From Paraburkholderia sp. IMGN_8 (GTDB lineage Bacteria > Pseudomonadota > Gammaproteobacteria > Burkholderiales > Burkholderiaceae): a stretch of DNA of 64,000 bases. Numbering within the stretch: the first letter of the stretch is position 1; each line of letters starts with the position of its first letter. Below are positions 16,271 to 24,270 of the stretch, one piece after another. The stretch is from contig NZ_CP150901.1 of assembly GCF_038050405.1 (NCBI RefSeq), positions 1,240,001 to 1,304,000 on the forward strand, given 5' to 3'. The position numbers were made by a program, and so were the translations under genes. The notes beneath the pieces were generated by a model. That model searched no databases, had not been told where the DNA came from, and saw only the letters and a list, made by a program, of their open reading frames with translations.

Positions 16271-17788
16271 GTGCCTTCTAACCGCCAGCGAAGCGCTGCC
16301 AGACGGGGGATGGCCGTGGGGCTCATCTGCAGCGTACTCGATGCATGTTCGGTGCAGCCCCCTTATGTGCCGCCCGCGCTCGAGGTTCGTCCGGACTGGG
16401 CGAACCTGCAGGCTCGCGCGCCGGTTACCCTGCCTCCTGAAGAACAATGGTGGACAGCGCTGGCTGACCCGGTACTCGATGGCTTGATCGAAGCAGCCTT
16501 TGAGAGCAGCCCGTCGCTGGCCGTTGCCGCCGCGCATCTCGACGAGGCACGTGCGACGCTGGGCATCCAGACCGCTCAAAGCCGGCCACAGGTTTCCGTC
16601 AGCGGGAACGCGCTGCGCGCTCGCGTTCAAAGCGGGGGCGGCGGCATTGGCAGCGGTGGCAACACGATCGTGGGGTCGGAAGTCACCGGCGGGCCGACTT
16701 TAGCCTGGGAAATCGATGTGTTCGGCCGCTTGCGGCAGGCGCAAGCAGCTGCCAGCAGCCGGCTTACCGCCCGCACGGCGGATGCCGCCGCAGCCAGGCT
16801 TCTGCTGGCGGCACAGGTGGCGGGCACCACGACATCGCTACGTGCATGCCGGGCCGTGCTGAACGTCAGACGCTTCGATATCGAGTCACAGGAGCGCGAC
16901 CTCGTGCTCACGCGCCAGCGAGTCGCGTTGGGATTTGCCGCACCGGTCGACGAAAGCCGCGCGCTGAGTTCACTGGCTGCCGCTCAGACGAACCTCGTCG
17001 CCCAGGACGAAACCTGTGTGCAGGACAGGGATGCGCTCGTCGAACTCACAGGACTCAGCGCCGCCGAGCTGGACACGCGCCTCGGCGAGGCTGCTTCTGT
17101 GCCGCCGGGGCACAGCGACGATTCGTTTGGGTTTCCTAAAGTTCCGCAAGCGACGCTAAGCCTGCCGGCAACCGTGTTGGCCCGCCATCCGGCCGTCATC
17201 GCCGCCGAGCGCGAAGCGGCGGCGACCTACGCCGAAATCGGCGTTGCTCGCGCCAACCGGCTGCCGGTTTTCAATCTGACGGCGGCGCTCACCGGCAACT
17301 GGATCAGCGCGTCCGGGTCCACGCTGTCCTATCTGGCGTGGTCATTGATGCCGGCGGTCAGCGCGCCGATCTTCGATGGCGGACGGGGCGCAGCGTCGGT
17401 CGACGCGGCGACCGCGCGCTACCTTGCCGCGCTCGGCAACTTGCGCGAGACCGTTCGCACGACGACACAAGACATTGAAAACGCGCTTTCGGCGCAGGCC
17501 CATGCAAGCCAGCGGCTCGCTGCGGCGGCGCGCGCCCAGGATGCCGCGCAGGCCACGCTGGCGGCGACCGAGTCGCAATGGCGGGCAGGCGCGGTGAGCC
17601 TGTTCCAGCTCGAAGACACGCGCCGGCAACGCGTAGCGGCGGACGAAACCGCGGTCGATGCGGCGCGCGCCAGCGTGCAGGCGTGGGTGGACGTGATCCG
17701 CGCGTCGGGCAATGCCGCCACATTTGCGACCCTCGGCACCTCTGGCACCTTCGACACCTTTAGTGCCGCGCACACTCAACCGGATTGA
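16271..17788 (+). CDS. NodT/OprM-family outer-membrane efflux lipoprotein
   Basis: Outer-membrane channel of an RND tripartite pump, 505 residues. The GTG at 16271 is chosen because it gives a proper lipoprotein signal: arginine-rich MPSNRQRSAARR, a short hydrophobic core and lipobox LDAC (Cys26); starting at the ATG 16310 would remove the positive residues. The mature part begins CSVQPPYVPP and contains QWWTALADPVLDGLIEAAF and GPTLAWEIDVFGRLRQAQAA, both standard for the family, in two homologous halves of TolC-type helical hairpins. It is the first gene of the three-gene operon, 6 nt before the adaptor gene. Site C lies upstream. Confidence 0.93.
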   Translation: MPSNRQRSAARRGMAVGLICSVLDACSVQPPYVPPALEVRPDWANLQARAPVTLPPEEQWWTALADPVLDGLIEAAFESSPSLAVAAAHLDEARATLGIQTAQSRPQVSVSGNALRARVQSGGGGIGSGGNTIVGSEVTGGPTLAWEIDVFGRLRQAQAAASSRLTARTADAAAARLLLAAQVAGTTTSLRACRAVLNVRRFDIESQERDLVLTRQRVALGFAAPVDESRALSSLAAAQTNLVAQDETCVQDRDALVELTGLSAAELDTRLGEAASVPPGHSDDSFGFPKVPQATLSLPATVLARHPAVIAAEREAAATYAEIGVARANRLPVFNLTAALTGNWISASGSTLSYLAWSLMPAVSAPIFDGGRGAASVDAATARYLAALGNLRETVRTTTQDIENALSAQAHASQRLAAAARAQDAAQATLAATESQWRAGAVSLFQLEDTRRQRVAADETAVDAARASVQAWVDVIRASGNAATFATLGTSGTFDTFSAAHTQPD

Positions 17789-17794
17789 TACGAC

Positions 17795-18976
17795 ATGTCC
17801 CACTCATTCACTACTCGAATCGCCGGGCTCAGCCGTGATGCCACGACCCGGCGGCGCGCTGCCGCTGCCGCCTTCGTTGCTATCGTCCTGCTCGCGGCGC
17901 TGGGCACCGTCATCGCGTTTCGCGCCGGTTCGTCCGACGACGCCCATGCGACCGTCGCCAGTGCACTGACGGTCGCGGTCGTGACGCCGCATCACGAACG
18001 CTGGACCCGATCGATCGACGCGTCCGGCGCAATCGCGCCATGGCAGGAAGCATCGATCCGTTCACTGGTGGCCGGCGCGCGTCTGGCGGAAGTCCGTGTC
18101 GATGTCGGCGACACGGTGAAGCGTGGTCAGGTATTGGCCCGTTACGACACGGCGATGCTGCAGGCCAACGTCGCGCAGATGGCCGCTGCGCTCGCGCAGG
18201 CCGAGGCGAATGCGCTTCAGGCCGGCACCAACGAATCCCGCGCGCTGCAGATGAAGGACAGCGGCGGCATCAGCATGCAGGATCTGCTGCAATACCGGAC
18301 CGCGGCCGCGGTGACGAAAGCACAGGTCGGCGTCGCGCGAGCCCAGTTGCAGGCGCGCAGGCTCGACCTGCAGAACGCCAGCGTCGTCGCGCCCGACGAC
18401 GGCACCATCAGCGCACGCGCCGCGACCCTCGGCTCGGTGACGCCGGTCGGCGAGGAATTGTTCCGGCTGATCCGGCAGGACCGGCTGCAGTGGCGAGCGG
18501 AAGTGACGGCCGCCGAGGTGTCGGCGATCGTGCCCGGCCAGCCCGTCTCGCTGACGCTGCCGGATGGCAGCGCGGCGCACGGCGTCGTGAGCCGGATCGC
18601 GCCGGCGCTGGACCCGCAGTCGCGGGTCGTCATCGTCTACGCCGATGTGGAACCGGGCTCGCACGCGCGCGCCGGCATGTACACGGGCGGCCGCGTCGCA
18701 TTGGGTGCGAGCGATGCGCTGGTGGTGCCTGCCTCCGCGCTCGCCATGCATGACGGACGCAGCAACGTCGCCGTCGTCGTGGCTCGTGATGGCGTACAGC
18801 GCGTCGCCTTGCGGGAAGTTCAGACCGGCAGGCGCGAGGGCAGCGTCGTCGAGATCGTGCGTGGTCTCGCCGGCACGGATCGCATTGTCCGGGAAGGGGC
18901 GGGCCTGCTGAACGAAGGGGACATCGTAACGCTCGCGCCCGCTCCCGTATCGACCATAAGCGAGGCGCTGCAATGA
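17795..18976 (+). CDS. RND efflux periplasmic adaptor (MFP)
   Basis: A 393-residue membrane-fusion protein connecting the RND pump with the outer-membrane channel. One N-terminal membrane helix (about 26-46, AAAFVAIVLLAALGTVIAF) anchors it. The first lipoyl half includes WQEASIRSLVAGARLAEVRVDVGDTVKRGQ across residues 79-108, then a short Ala-rich helical hairpin, and the second lipoyl half with APDDGTISAR, followed by beta-barrel and membrane-proximal domains ending in VREGAGLLNEGD. The N-terminus is an uncleaved anchor rather than a lipobox. The stop overlaps the pump start by four bases (ATGA). Confidence 0.93.
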   Translation: MSHSFTTRIAGLSRDATTRRRAAAAAFVAIVLLAALGTVIAFRAGSSDDAHATVASALTVAVVTPHHERWTRSIDASGAIAPWQEASIRSLVAGARLAEVRVDVGDTVKRGQVLARYDTAMLQANVAQMAAALAQAEANALQAGTNESRALQMKDSGGISMQDLLQYRTAAAVTKAQVGVARAQLQARRLDLQNASVVAPDDGTISARAATLGSVTPVGEELFRLIRQDRLQWRAEVTAAEVSAIVPGQPVSLTLPDGSAAHGVVSRIAPALDPQSRVVIVYADVEPGSHARAGMYTGGRVALGASDALVVPASALAMHDGRSNVAVVVARDGVQRVALREVQTGRREGSVVEIVRGLAGTDRIVREGAGLLNEGDIVTLAPAPVSTISEALQ

Positions 18977-21900
18977 ACTTCGCATCATGGTCGATTCATC
19001 ACCGGATTCCGGTCGTGGTGCTGTTCATCTTTCTGTCACTGGCGGGATTGTGGGGTTTTCATCGCTTACCCATTCAGAACATGCCGGACCTCGATCTGCC
19101 GACGCTCAACGTCACGCTGACGCTACCCGGCGCGGCGCCGCTTCAGCTCGAAGCGGATGTTGCCCGCAAGGCCGAGGATGCGCTCGCCACGCTGCAGGGC
19201 CTCAAGCATCTGAATACGCAGATCGTCGACGGGCAGGTGCATATTCAGATCAAGCTGATCGTCGGGCGCAATCTCTCCGATGCGCTGAACGAGGCGAAGG
19301 ACGCACTCGACGGCATCCGCTCCGAGCTGCCCGCCGATCTCGATCCGCCTGTCGTGACGGCCGTGAGAAGCGACGCGAATCCGATCATGACGTTCGCCAT
19401 TTCGTCCTCCCGATTCGACGAAGAGGGCTTGTCGTGGTTCGCCGACAACGCCGTCAGCAAGGCGGTGCTGGCGGTTGACGGGGTTTCGCAATACGAGCGG
19501 GTCGGCGGCGTCACGCGCGCGGTGCAGGTGCGAGTCGATCCGGTCAGCCTCGCATCGACCGGTGTGACGGCGGTCGATGTCTCGCAAGCGCTTCGTTCGA
19601 TGCAGATGGATGCATCGGGCGGACGCGGACGCCTCGGGCGCGGCGAACAGTCGATGCGCGTGCTCGGCACCGTGCCGCAGGCGAGCGGAATCGCACGCTT
19701 GCCGATCGTCCTCGCCGACGGGCGCTCGATCAGGCTGGACCAGGTCGCACGTGTCGAAGACAGCTTTGCGGAACCGGTTCAGACCGCGCTGCTCGGCGAG
19801 CGGCAAGTGGTCGGCTTCAGGATCTACCGCGCCAAAGGTGCCGACGAGACCCGCATCGCGACCGATGTCGAAGCGGCGCTCGAGCATCTTCATGCCGCGG
19901 ACCCGACGTTCTCGTTCCAGCTGGTGTCCAGCACCGTCGACTATACGAAGGAGCAGTACAAAGGGTCGATGGACATGCTCTACGAAGGCGCGCTGCTCGC
20001 TGTGCTGGTGGTGTGGTGGTTTCTCCGGGACGGCCGCGCGACTCTGGTGGCTGCTGCCGCATTGCCACTGTCGATTCTGCCGGCCTTTGCCGCCATGCAG
20101 TGGCTCGGCTATTCGTTGAATACGCTCACGCTGCTGGCGCTGGCGGTCGTGACCGGCGTGCTGGTCGACGATGCGATTGTGGAAATCGAGAATATCGAGC
20201 GGCATGTGCAGATGGGTAAGCCGATCCGCGAGGCCGCAACCGACGCCGTCACCGAGATTGCGCTGCCGGTGATCGCGACGACCCTGACGCTGGTCGCGAT
20301 CTTCCTGCCTACGGCGCAAATGAGCGGTGTGCCGGGGCTGTTTTTCAAGCAGTTCGGCTGGACGGCGGTGGTCGCGGTCCTGATGTCGCTGCTGGTCGCG
20401 CGGCTGCTGACGCCGATGATGGCTGTCGCCATGCTGAAGAACGCGGCGCCGCGAGAACAGGCGCCGTCACGGTTGATGCAGCGTTATCTGCTGGCGGTGC
20501 GCTGGTGCCTCGCGCACCGCAAGACGACGCTGGGCCTGACCGCGGCGTTTCTCGCCGGCTCAGCCGCGCTGATTCCGCTGATCCCGAGCGGCTTCGTACC
20601 GGCCTCCGACCGCGGGTTCGTCACGATCAATGTCGAGTTGCCGCCGGGCAGCGCACTGGATTCGACGCTCGCTGTCGAGCGTGATGCGCGGCAGGCGCTG
20701 GGCGGCATTCCAGGCATCCAACGCATTTTCAGCGTGGCCGGCGGTAACGCGACGACCAGCTTCGATTCGGCGCAGACCGCCGGTGTTCGCTTTGGCTCGA
20801 TGACGCTCATGCTGGCACCGCGCGGTGTCCGGGAGTCGCAGGCGACTATTGAAGCGATGGCTCAGCGGCGCCTCGCCAGAGTGCCGGGTGCGCGTTTTTC
20901 GCTCGGCAACGGCGGCCTCGGCGAGAAGCTCGAACTTGTCCTGACCAGCGACAACACCCCCGCGCTGACCGAGAGCGCGGCCCGGGTCGCACGCGAGATG
21001 CGCGGCATCCGTGGGCTCAGCAACGTGGCCTCGTCGGCGAGCCTGGAGCGGCCCGAGATCGAGATCCGGCCCGACATGGCGCTCGCGGCCGAACGCGGCA
21101 TCAGCACCGCGGCGATCGGCGAGACCGTGCGCATCGCCACCAGCGGCGACTTCGATGCACAACTGGCGCGACTCAATCTCGACGACCGCCAGATCTTCCT
21201 GCGCGTGCAGCTCGGCGATCGCGAGCTGGAACATGTCGGCGCGGTGTCCGGTTTGCGCCTGAAGGGGCGGGGTGGCCTGGTCCCGTTGGGATCCGTGGCC
21301 AGTGTCTCGGTGGGAAGCGGGCCTGCGGCGATCGCACGATACGATCGCAAACGCTTTGTTCTGCTATCGGCCGACCTCGGCACGACGGCGCTCGGCGAGG
21401 TACTGACGTCGGTCAAGGCACTGCCGTCGGTCCGCGCGCTGCCCGCTGATGTCCAGCTGCTCGACAGCGGCGACGCCGACACCATGGCCGAACTGACGTC
21501 CGGCTTTCTCTTTGCGATGGTGACGGGCATCCTCTGCGTCTACCTGTTGCTCACCGTTTTGTTCAAGGACTTTCTGCAGCCGGTCACGATCCTGTCGGCG
21601 TTGCCGCTGTCGCTAGGCGGATCGTTCGTGATGCTGCTCTTGACCGGCAGCGAGCTCGACGTTCCCTCGATGGTCGGACTCGTAATGCTGCTGGGCGTCG
21701 TTACGAAGAACTCCATCCTGCTGGTCGAATATACGATCCGCAATCTGCAGCTGCAGCAGATGCCGCTTGTCGACGCGCTCGTCGATGCGTGCTCGAAGCG
21801 GGCGAGAGCCATTGTGATGACGACCGTCGCGATGACCGCGGGCATGCTGCCGATTGCGCTCGGCTTCGGCTCGGACGCGAGTTTCAGGCAGCCGATGGCC

Positions 21901-22059
21901 TTCGCCGTGATCGGCGGCCTGCTGACCTCGACGGCGCTGAGCTTGCTGGTGGTGCCCGTGGTGTTCTCTTACGTCGCCGGCTTCAGGCACCGCGCCGCGC
22001 GCTTGTCCGGGCGTTTATCGGACCGCTTGTCAGATCGCATCAAGCCGCGCTGCGGATAA
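18973..22059 (+). CDS. RND-family efflux pump, AcrB/HAE1-like
   Basis: A 1028-residue proton-driven inner-membrane exporter with the classic 12-helix, two-large-loop layout. Helix 1 starts WSIHHRIPVVVLFIFLSLAG; the helix-4 proton relay is present in GVLVDDAIVEIENIERHV (paired Asp), and the second-half motif is LVMLLGVVTKNSILLVEYTI with the relay Lys. Length fits the family (1000-1050). It is the last of three coupled genes, in the order channel-adaptor-pump rather than the common adaptor-pump-channel. The neighbouring envelope genes and shared upstream boxes hint at a lipid or envelope stress role, but drug export is equally possible. Confidence 0.95.
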   Translation: MNFASWSIHHRIPVVVLFIFLSLAGLWGFHRLPIQNMPDLDLPTLNVTLTLPGAAPLQLEADVARKAEDALATLQGLKHLNTQIVDGQVHIQIKLIVGRNLSDALNEAKDALDGIRSELPADLDPPVVTAVRSDANPIMTFAISSSRFDEEGLSWFADNAVSKAVLAVDGVSQYERVGGVTRAVQVRVDPVSLASTGVTAVDVSQALRSMQMDASGGRGRLGRGEQSMRVLGTVPQASGIARLPIVLADGRSIRLDQVARVEDSFAEPVQTALLGERQVVGFRIYRAKGADETRIATDVEAALEHLHAADPTFSFQLVSSTVDYTKEQYKGSMDMLYEGALLAVLVVWWFLRDGRATLVAAAALPLSILPAFAAMQWLGYSLNTLTLLALAVVTGVLVDDAIVEIENIERHVQMGKPIREAATDAVTEIALPVIATTLTLVAIFLPTAQMSGVPGLFFKQFGWTAVVAVLMSLLVARLLTPMMAVAMLKNAAPREQAPSRLMQRYLLAVRWCLAHRKTTLGLTAAFLAGSAALIPLIPSGFVPASDRGFVTINVELPPGSALDSTLAVERDARQALGGIPGIQRIFSVAGGNATTSFDSAQTAGVRFGSMTLMLAPRGVRESQATIEAMAQRRLARVPGARFSLGNGGLGEKLELVLTSDNTPALTESAARVAREMRGIRGLSNVASSASLERPEIEIRPDMALAAERGISTAAIGETVRIATSGDFDAQLARLNLDDRQIFLRVQLGDRELEHVGAVSGLRLKGRGGLVPLGSVASVSVGSGPAAIARYDRKRFVLLSADLGTTALGEVLTSVKALPSVRALPADVQLLDSGDADTMAELTSGFLFAMVTGILCVYLLLTVLFKDFLQPVTILSALPLSLGGSFVMLLLTGSELDVPSMVGLVMLLGVVTKNSILLVEYTIRNLQLQQMPLVDALVDACSKRARAIVMTTVAMTAGMLPIALGFGSDASFRQPMAFAVIGGLLTSTALSLLVVPVVFSYVAGFRHRAARLSGRLSDRLSDRIKPRCG

Positions 22060-22133
22060 GGCCCTTTGGCCGCTTTGGCCATTTTCCTGGCCGTGCCGTC
22101 AAAAATCATTTCTGGTCGTCCAGGATTGCCCGA

Positions 22134-22149
22134 GTAAGTAGCGAGTAAG
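22134..22149 (+). promoter_or_regulatory. GTAAG direct-repeat box (site D)
   Basis: GTAAGTAGCGAGTAAG on the plus strand, half-sites 11 bp apart, ending 52 nt before the GTG start of the MipA/OmpV gene, exactly the distance seen for site A. A weak -10-like TTAAAG lies at 22160-22165, 10 nt beyond the box, where an activator of the PhoP/OmpR type would place it. Confidence 0.6.
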
Positions 22150-22201
22150 TCAGCCGCTCTTAAAGTCGATTCCGTCTCATCCCTCTACTTTAGGAACGAC
22201 T

Positions 22202-23020
22202 GTGAAAAAAACCTTTCGTCGTGAGTACCATGTGTTGCTAGCCGTGGCGTCCGTCTTCCTGTATTCGGGCAGCGCGTGGGCGGACGATGTCGGCGAAGAT
22301 CACGCCGAAGCAGACTCCTCCGGCTTCACCGTGCTGAGCAATGCCACGAATGTGACGCACTGGGGCTTGGGCGTGGGAGGCGGTGTCGAGGCGTCGCCGT
22401 ACAAAAACGGCAACACCAAATTCTCGCCGATCCCGCTGATTTCCTTCGAAAATAAATGGGTCCACGCGTTCGGCACGACTGTCGACCTGAAGATCGGGAA
22501 GTGGGACAACGTGAGCTTCGCGCTGCGCGGCGATTTCGCCATCGGCGACGGCTACAAAAATTCCGACGCACCGATCCTGAATGGCATGGAGAACCGCGGC
22601 GGCGCGTTCTGGTACGGCCCGGCGCTCGCCTGGAAAACGGCATTCGGCACCCTGGAGGGCGACTATCTGCTGGGGGGGAATAAGGGCGAGCGCGCCAAAA
22701 TCGACTTCAGCAAATCCTTCGATTACGGGCATTTCTCATTCGAGCCACATGCCGGCGTCGAATGGCTGAGCAGCAAGTACGTCAACTACTACTACGGCGT
22801 TCGGTCCTCGGAAGTGCGGGCGGGGCGCCCCGAATACACTGGAAAGGCCGCCTACAACATGTCGGTCGGCACGCGTGTCGACTACAAGTTCACGCGCCAT
22901 CAGATGGTGATTCTGGATGTCGGTGTGTCGCACTCCAGTAGCGGCATCACCAACAGCCCAATCGTAGGCCGGCGTTATATTCCTGAAGCCAGGCTCGGCT
23001 ACCTTTATCAATTCAATTGA
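22202..23020 (+). CDS. MipA/OmpV-family outer-membrane protein
   Basis: A 272-residue predicted outer-membrane beta-barrel. It starts with GTG at 22202 (AGGAA 8 nt upstream; no suitable ATG). The signal peptide (KKTFRREYHVLLAVASVFLY, cut near SAWA|DD) is followed by WGLGVGGGVEASPYKNGNTK and PLISFENKWVHAFGTTVDLK, the N-terminal strands of MipA/OmpV, and it ends in an aromatic-rich strand LGYLYQFN as expected for barrel assembly. In E. coli MipA is a scaffold for murein synthases, and the family also includes osmoregulated and polymyxin-responsive porin-like proteins. Site D immediately upstream places it in the same putative regulon as the MlaA, acyltransferase and RND genes. Confidence 0.88.
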   Translation: MKKTFRREYHVLLAVASVFLYSGSAWADDVGEDHAEADSSGFTVLSNATNVTHWGLGVGGGVEASPYKNGNTKFSPIPLISFENKWVHAFGTTVDLKIGKWDNVSFALRGDFAIGDGYKNSDAPILNGMENRGGAFWYGPALAWKTAFGTLEGDYLLGGNKGERAKIDFSKSFDYGHFSFEPHAGVEWLSSKYVNYYYGVRSSEVRAGRPEYTGKAAYNMSVGTRVDYKFTRHQMVILDVGVSHSSSGITNSPIVGRRYIPEARLGYLYQFN

Positions 23021-23112
23021 GGACGGCCTCATGTCGCGAGTTGCAATTGTCGAGGACCGTGAGCGTCTCGCGTCGCCGCCCAATGGCGTAGTGTCGTTGA
23101 TCGTCGTCCGCT

Positions 23113-24021
23113 TCACTGGTGAACCGCTGTCAACTGCCGCAGTTGCTCCAGCAGCTTGACCGCCGGGCTCGGCAAAATACCCTGACGCCGCCGGAACGCC
23201 GTCAAGGTGCGGCGTCCCACCAGCCCCGGAATCGGCAACGTATCGAACACGCCGGCCGCGCTTTCGGTGTCGTACATCGGCGTAGCCATCCAGCTCAGAA
23301 AACCCGCGCGCGTGACGAGGCTCTTCAGCACGGTAATCGAGCGGGTTTCGACCGCGATACTGGGCATGCCCAATCCATGCTCGGCGAACACGTGCTGCAT
23401 GTGCTCGAACGGACCTGTACCGCGCGGCGGCACGCACCACAGCTGATCGAGCGTGTCGGCAAGGCATAGATCCGCTTTGCGCCTCAGCGGATGATCGAGC
23501 GCGGCGACCACATAGCTCGTGTCCTCCCAGCGGCAATCGGCGATCGCGGCGATCTCGTCCGTGTCGGGCACCGCCATGCTGAGCGCGAGGTCGATCTCGT
23601 GTTTCATCAGGCTATCGGCGAGCCGGTCCCACACGCCCTCCATGATCTCCACCCGCAGATTCGGCCAGCGCGCGAGCACGCCACTCACCGCGAGCGGCAG
23701 CACGAGCGTCGCGATGCTCGCCACCGCGCCGACCCGGATCGTGCCTTTAGCCAGGCCGCGCATCGCGTCGATTTCCTCGCGTGCGTGGTCGGCCTCGCGT
23801 TGCAGCAAGGCGGCGTGCGGCAGCAGCGCGCTGCCGATCGCAGTAAGCTGCATACCCTTCGAGTGCCGTTCGAACAGGGGCGCGCCGACCTGATCCTCGA
23901 GCCGCTTGATGGTGCGGCTCAGCGCCGGCTGTGTGACATGCAGCACTTCCGCGGCACGGCCAAGACTGCCGCTCGCGACGATGGTCGCGAACGCATGCAA
24001 TTGCTGGAGGTTGAAAGTCAT
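23113..24021 (-). CDS. LysR-family regulator of the benzoylformate cluster
   Basis: A 302-residue LysR regulator divergent from the benzoylformate decarboxylase gene. The HTH is at about residues 1-60 (MTFNLQQLHAFATIVASGSL, GRAAEVLHVTQPALSRTIKRLE, APLFERHSKGMQLTAIG), followed by the usual effector-binding domain. LysR regulators commonly autoregulate and activate the divergent operon, here mdlC and the aldehyde dehydrogenase, probably in response to benzoylformate or a related aromatic acid (inference). The intergenic region toward mdlC (24022-24270) carries three 49-bp tandem repeats. Confidence 0.93.
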   Translation of the reverse strand: MTFNLQQLHAFATIVASGSLGRAAEVLHVTQPALSRTIKRLEDQVGAPLFERHSKGMQLTAIGSALLPHAALLQREADHAREEIDAMRGLAKGTIRVGAVASIATLVLPLAVSGVLARWPNLRVEIMEGVWDRLADSLMKHEIDLALSMAVPDTDEIAAIADCRWEDTSYVVAALDHPLRRKADLCLADTLDQLWCVPPRGTGPFEHMQHVFAEHGLGMPSIAVETRSITVLKSLVTRAGFLSWMATPMYDTESAAGVFDTLPIPGLVGRRTLTAFRRRQGILPSPAVKLLEQLRQLTAVHQ

Positions 24022-24109
24022 GCTTAAAAGTAATGCCTTTTCTCAAAAAAGGCAATTTTCAATCAAGAGCCCGCTTTCGATAATGGGCGCTCAAGAAACG
24101 GCGCTCATC

Positions 24110-24261
24110 GACAGCTTTGCATGGGATTGGAGTAAGCGCTGAAGCGCTAACTCCACTCGACAGCTTTGCATGGGATTGGAGTAAGCGCTGAAGCGCTAAC
24201 TCCACTCGACAGCTTTGCATGGGATTGGAGTAAGCGCTGAAGCGCTAACTCCACTCGACAG
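24110..24261 (+). repeat. Three 49-bp tandem repeats, each with a hairpin, in the mdlC leader
   Basis: Units start at 24110, 24159 and 24208 with no differences seen, and the first bases of a fourth (GACAG, 24257-24261) merge into the ribosome site of mdlC. Each unit holds an inverted repeat, TGGAGTAAGCGCT and AGCGCTAACTCCA separated by GA, with a single mismatch in 13. In RNA this gives three successive strong hairpins; in DNA it gives three near-palindromic sites. The array ends about 10 bp before the ATG at 24271, so it lies in or just before the 5' leader. The unit resembles dispersed palindromes I believe are common in Burkholderiales genomes; that is recollection, not a search. Confidence 0.85.
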
Positions 24262-24270
24262 GAGACAGGC

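Noticed and set aside
24110..24261. Possible CRISPR array
   Set aside because: The repeats are directly tandem without unique spacers and there are no cas genes.
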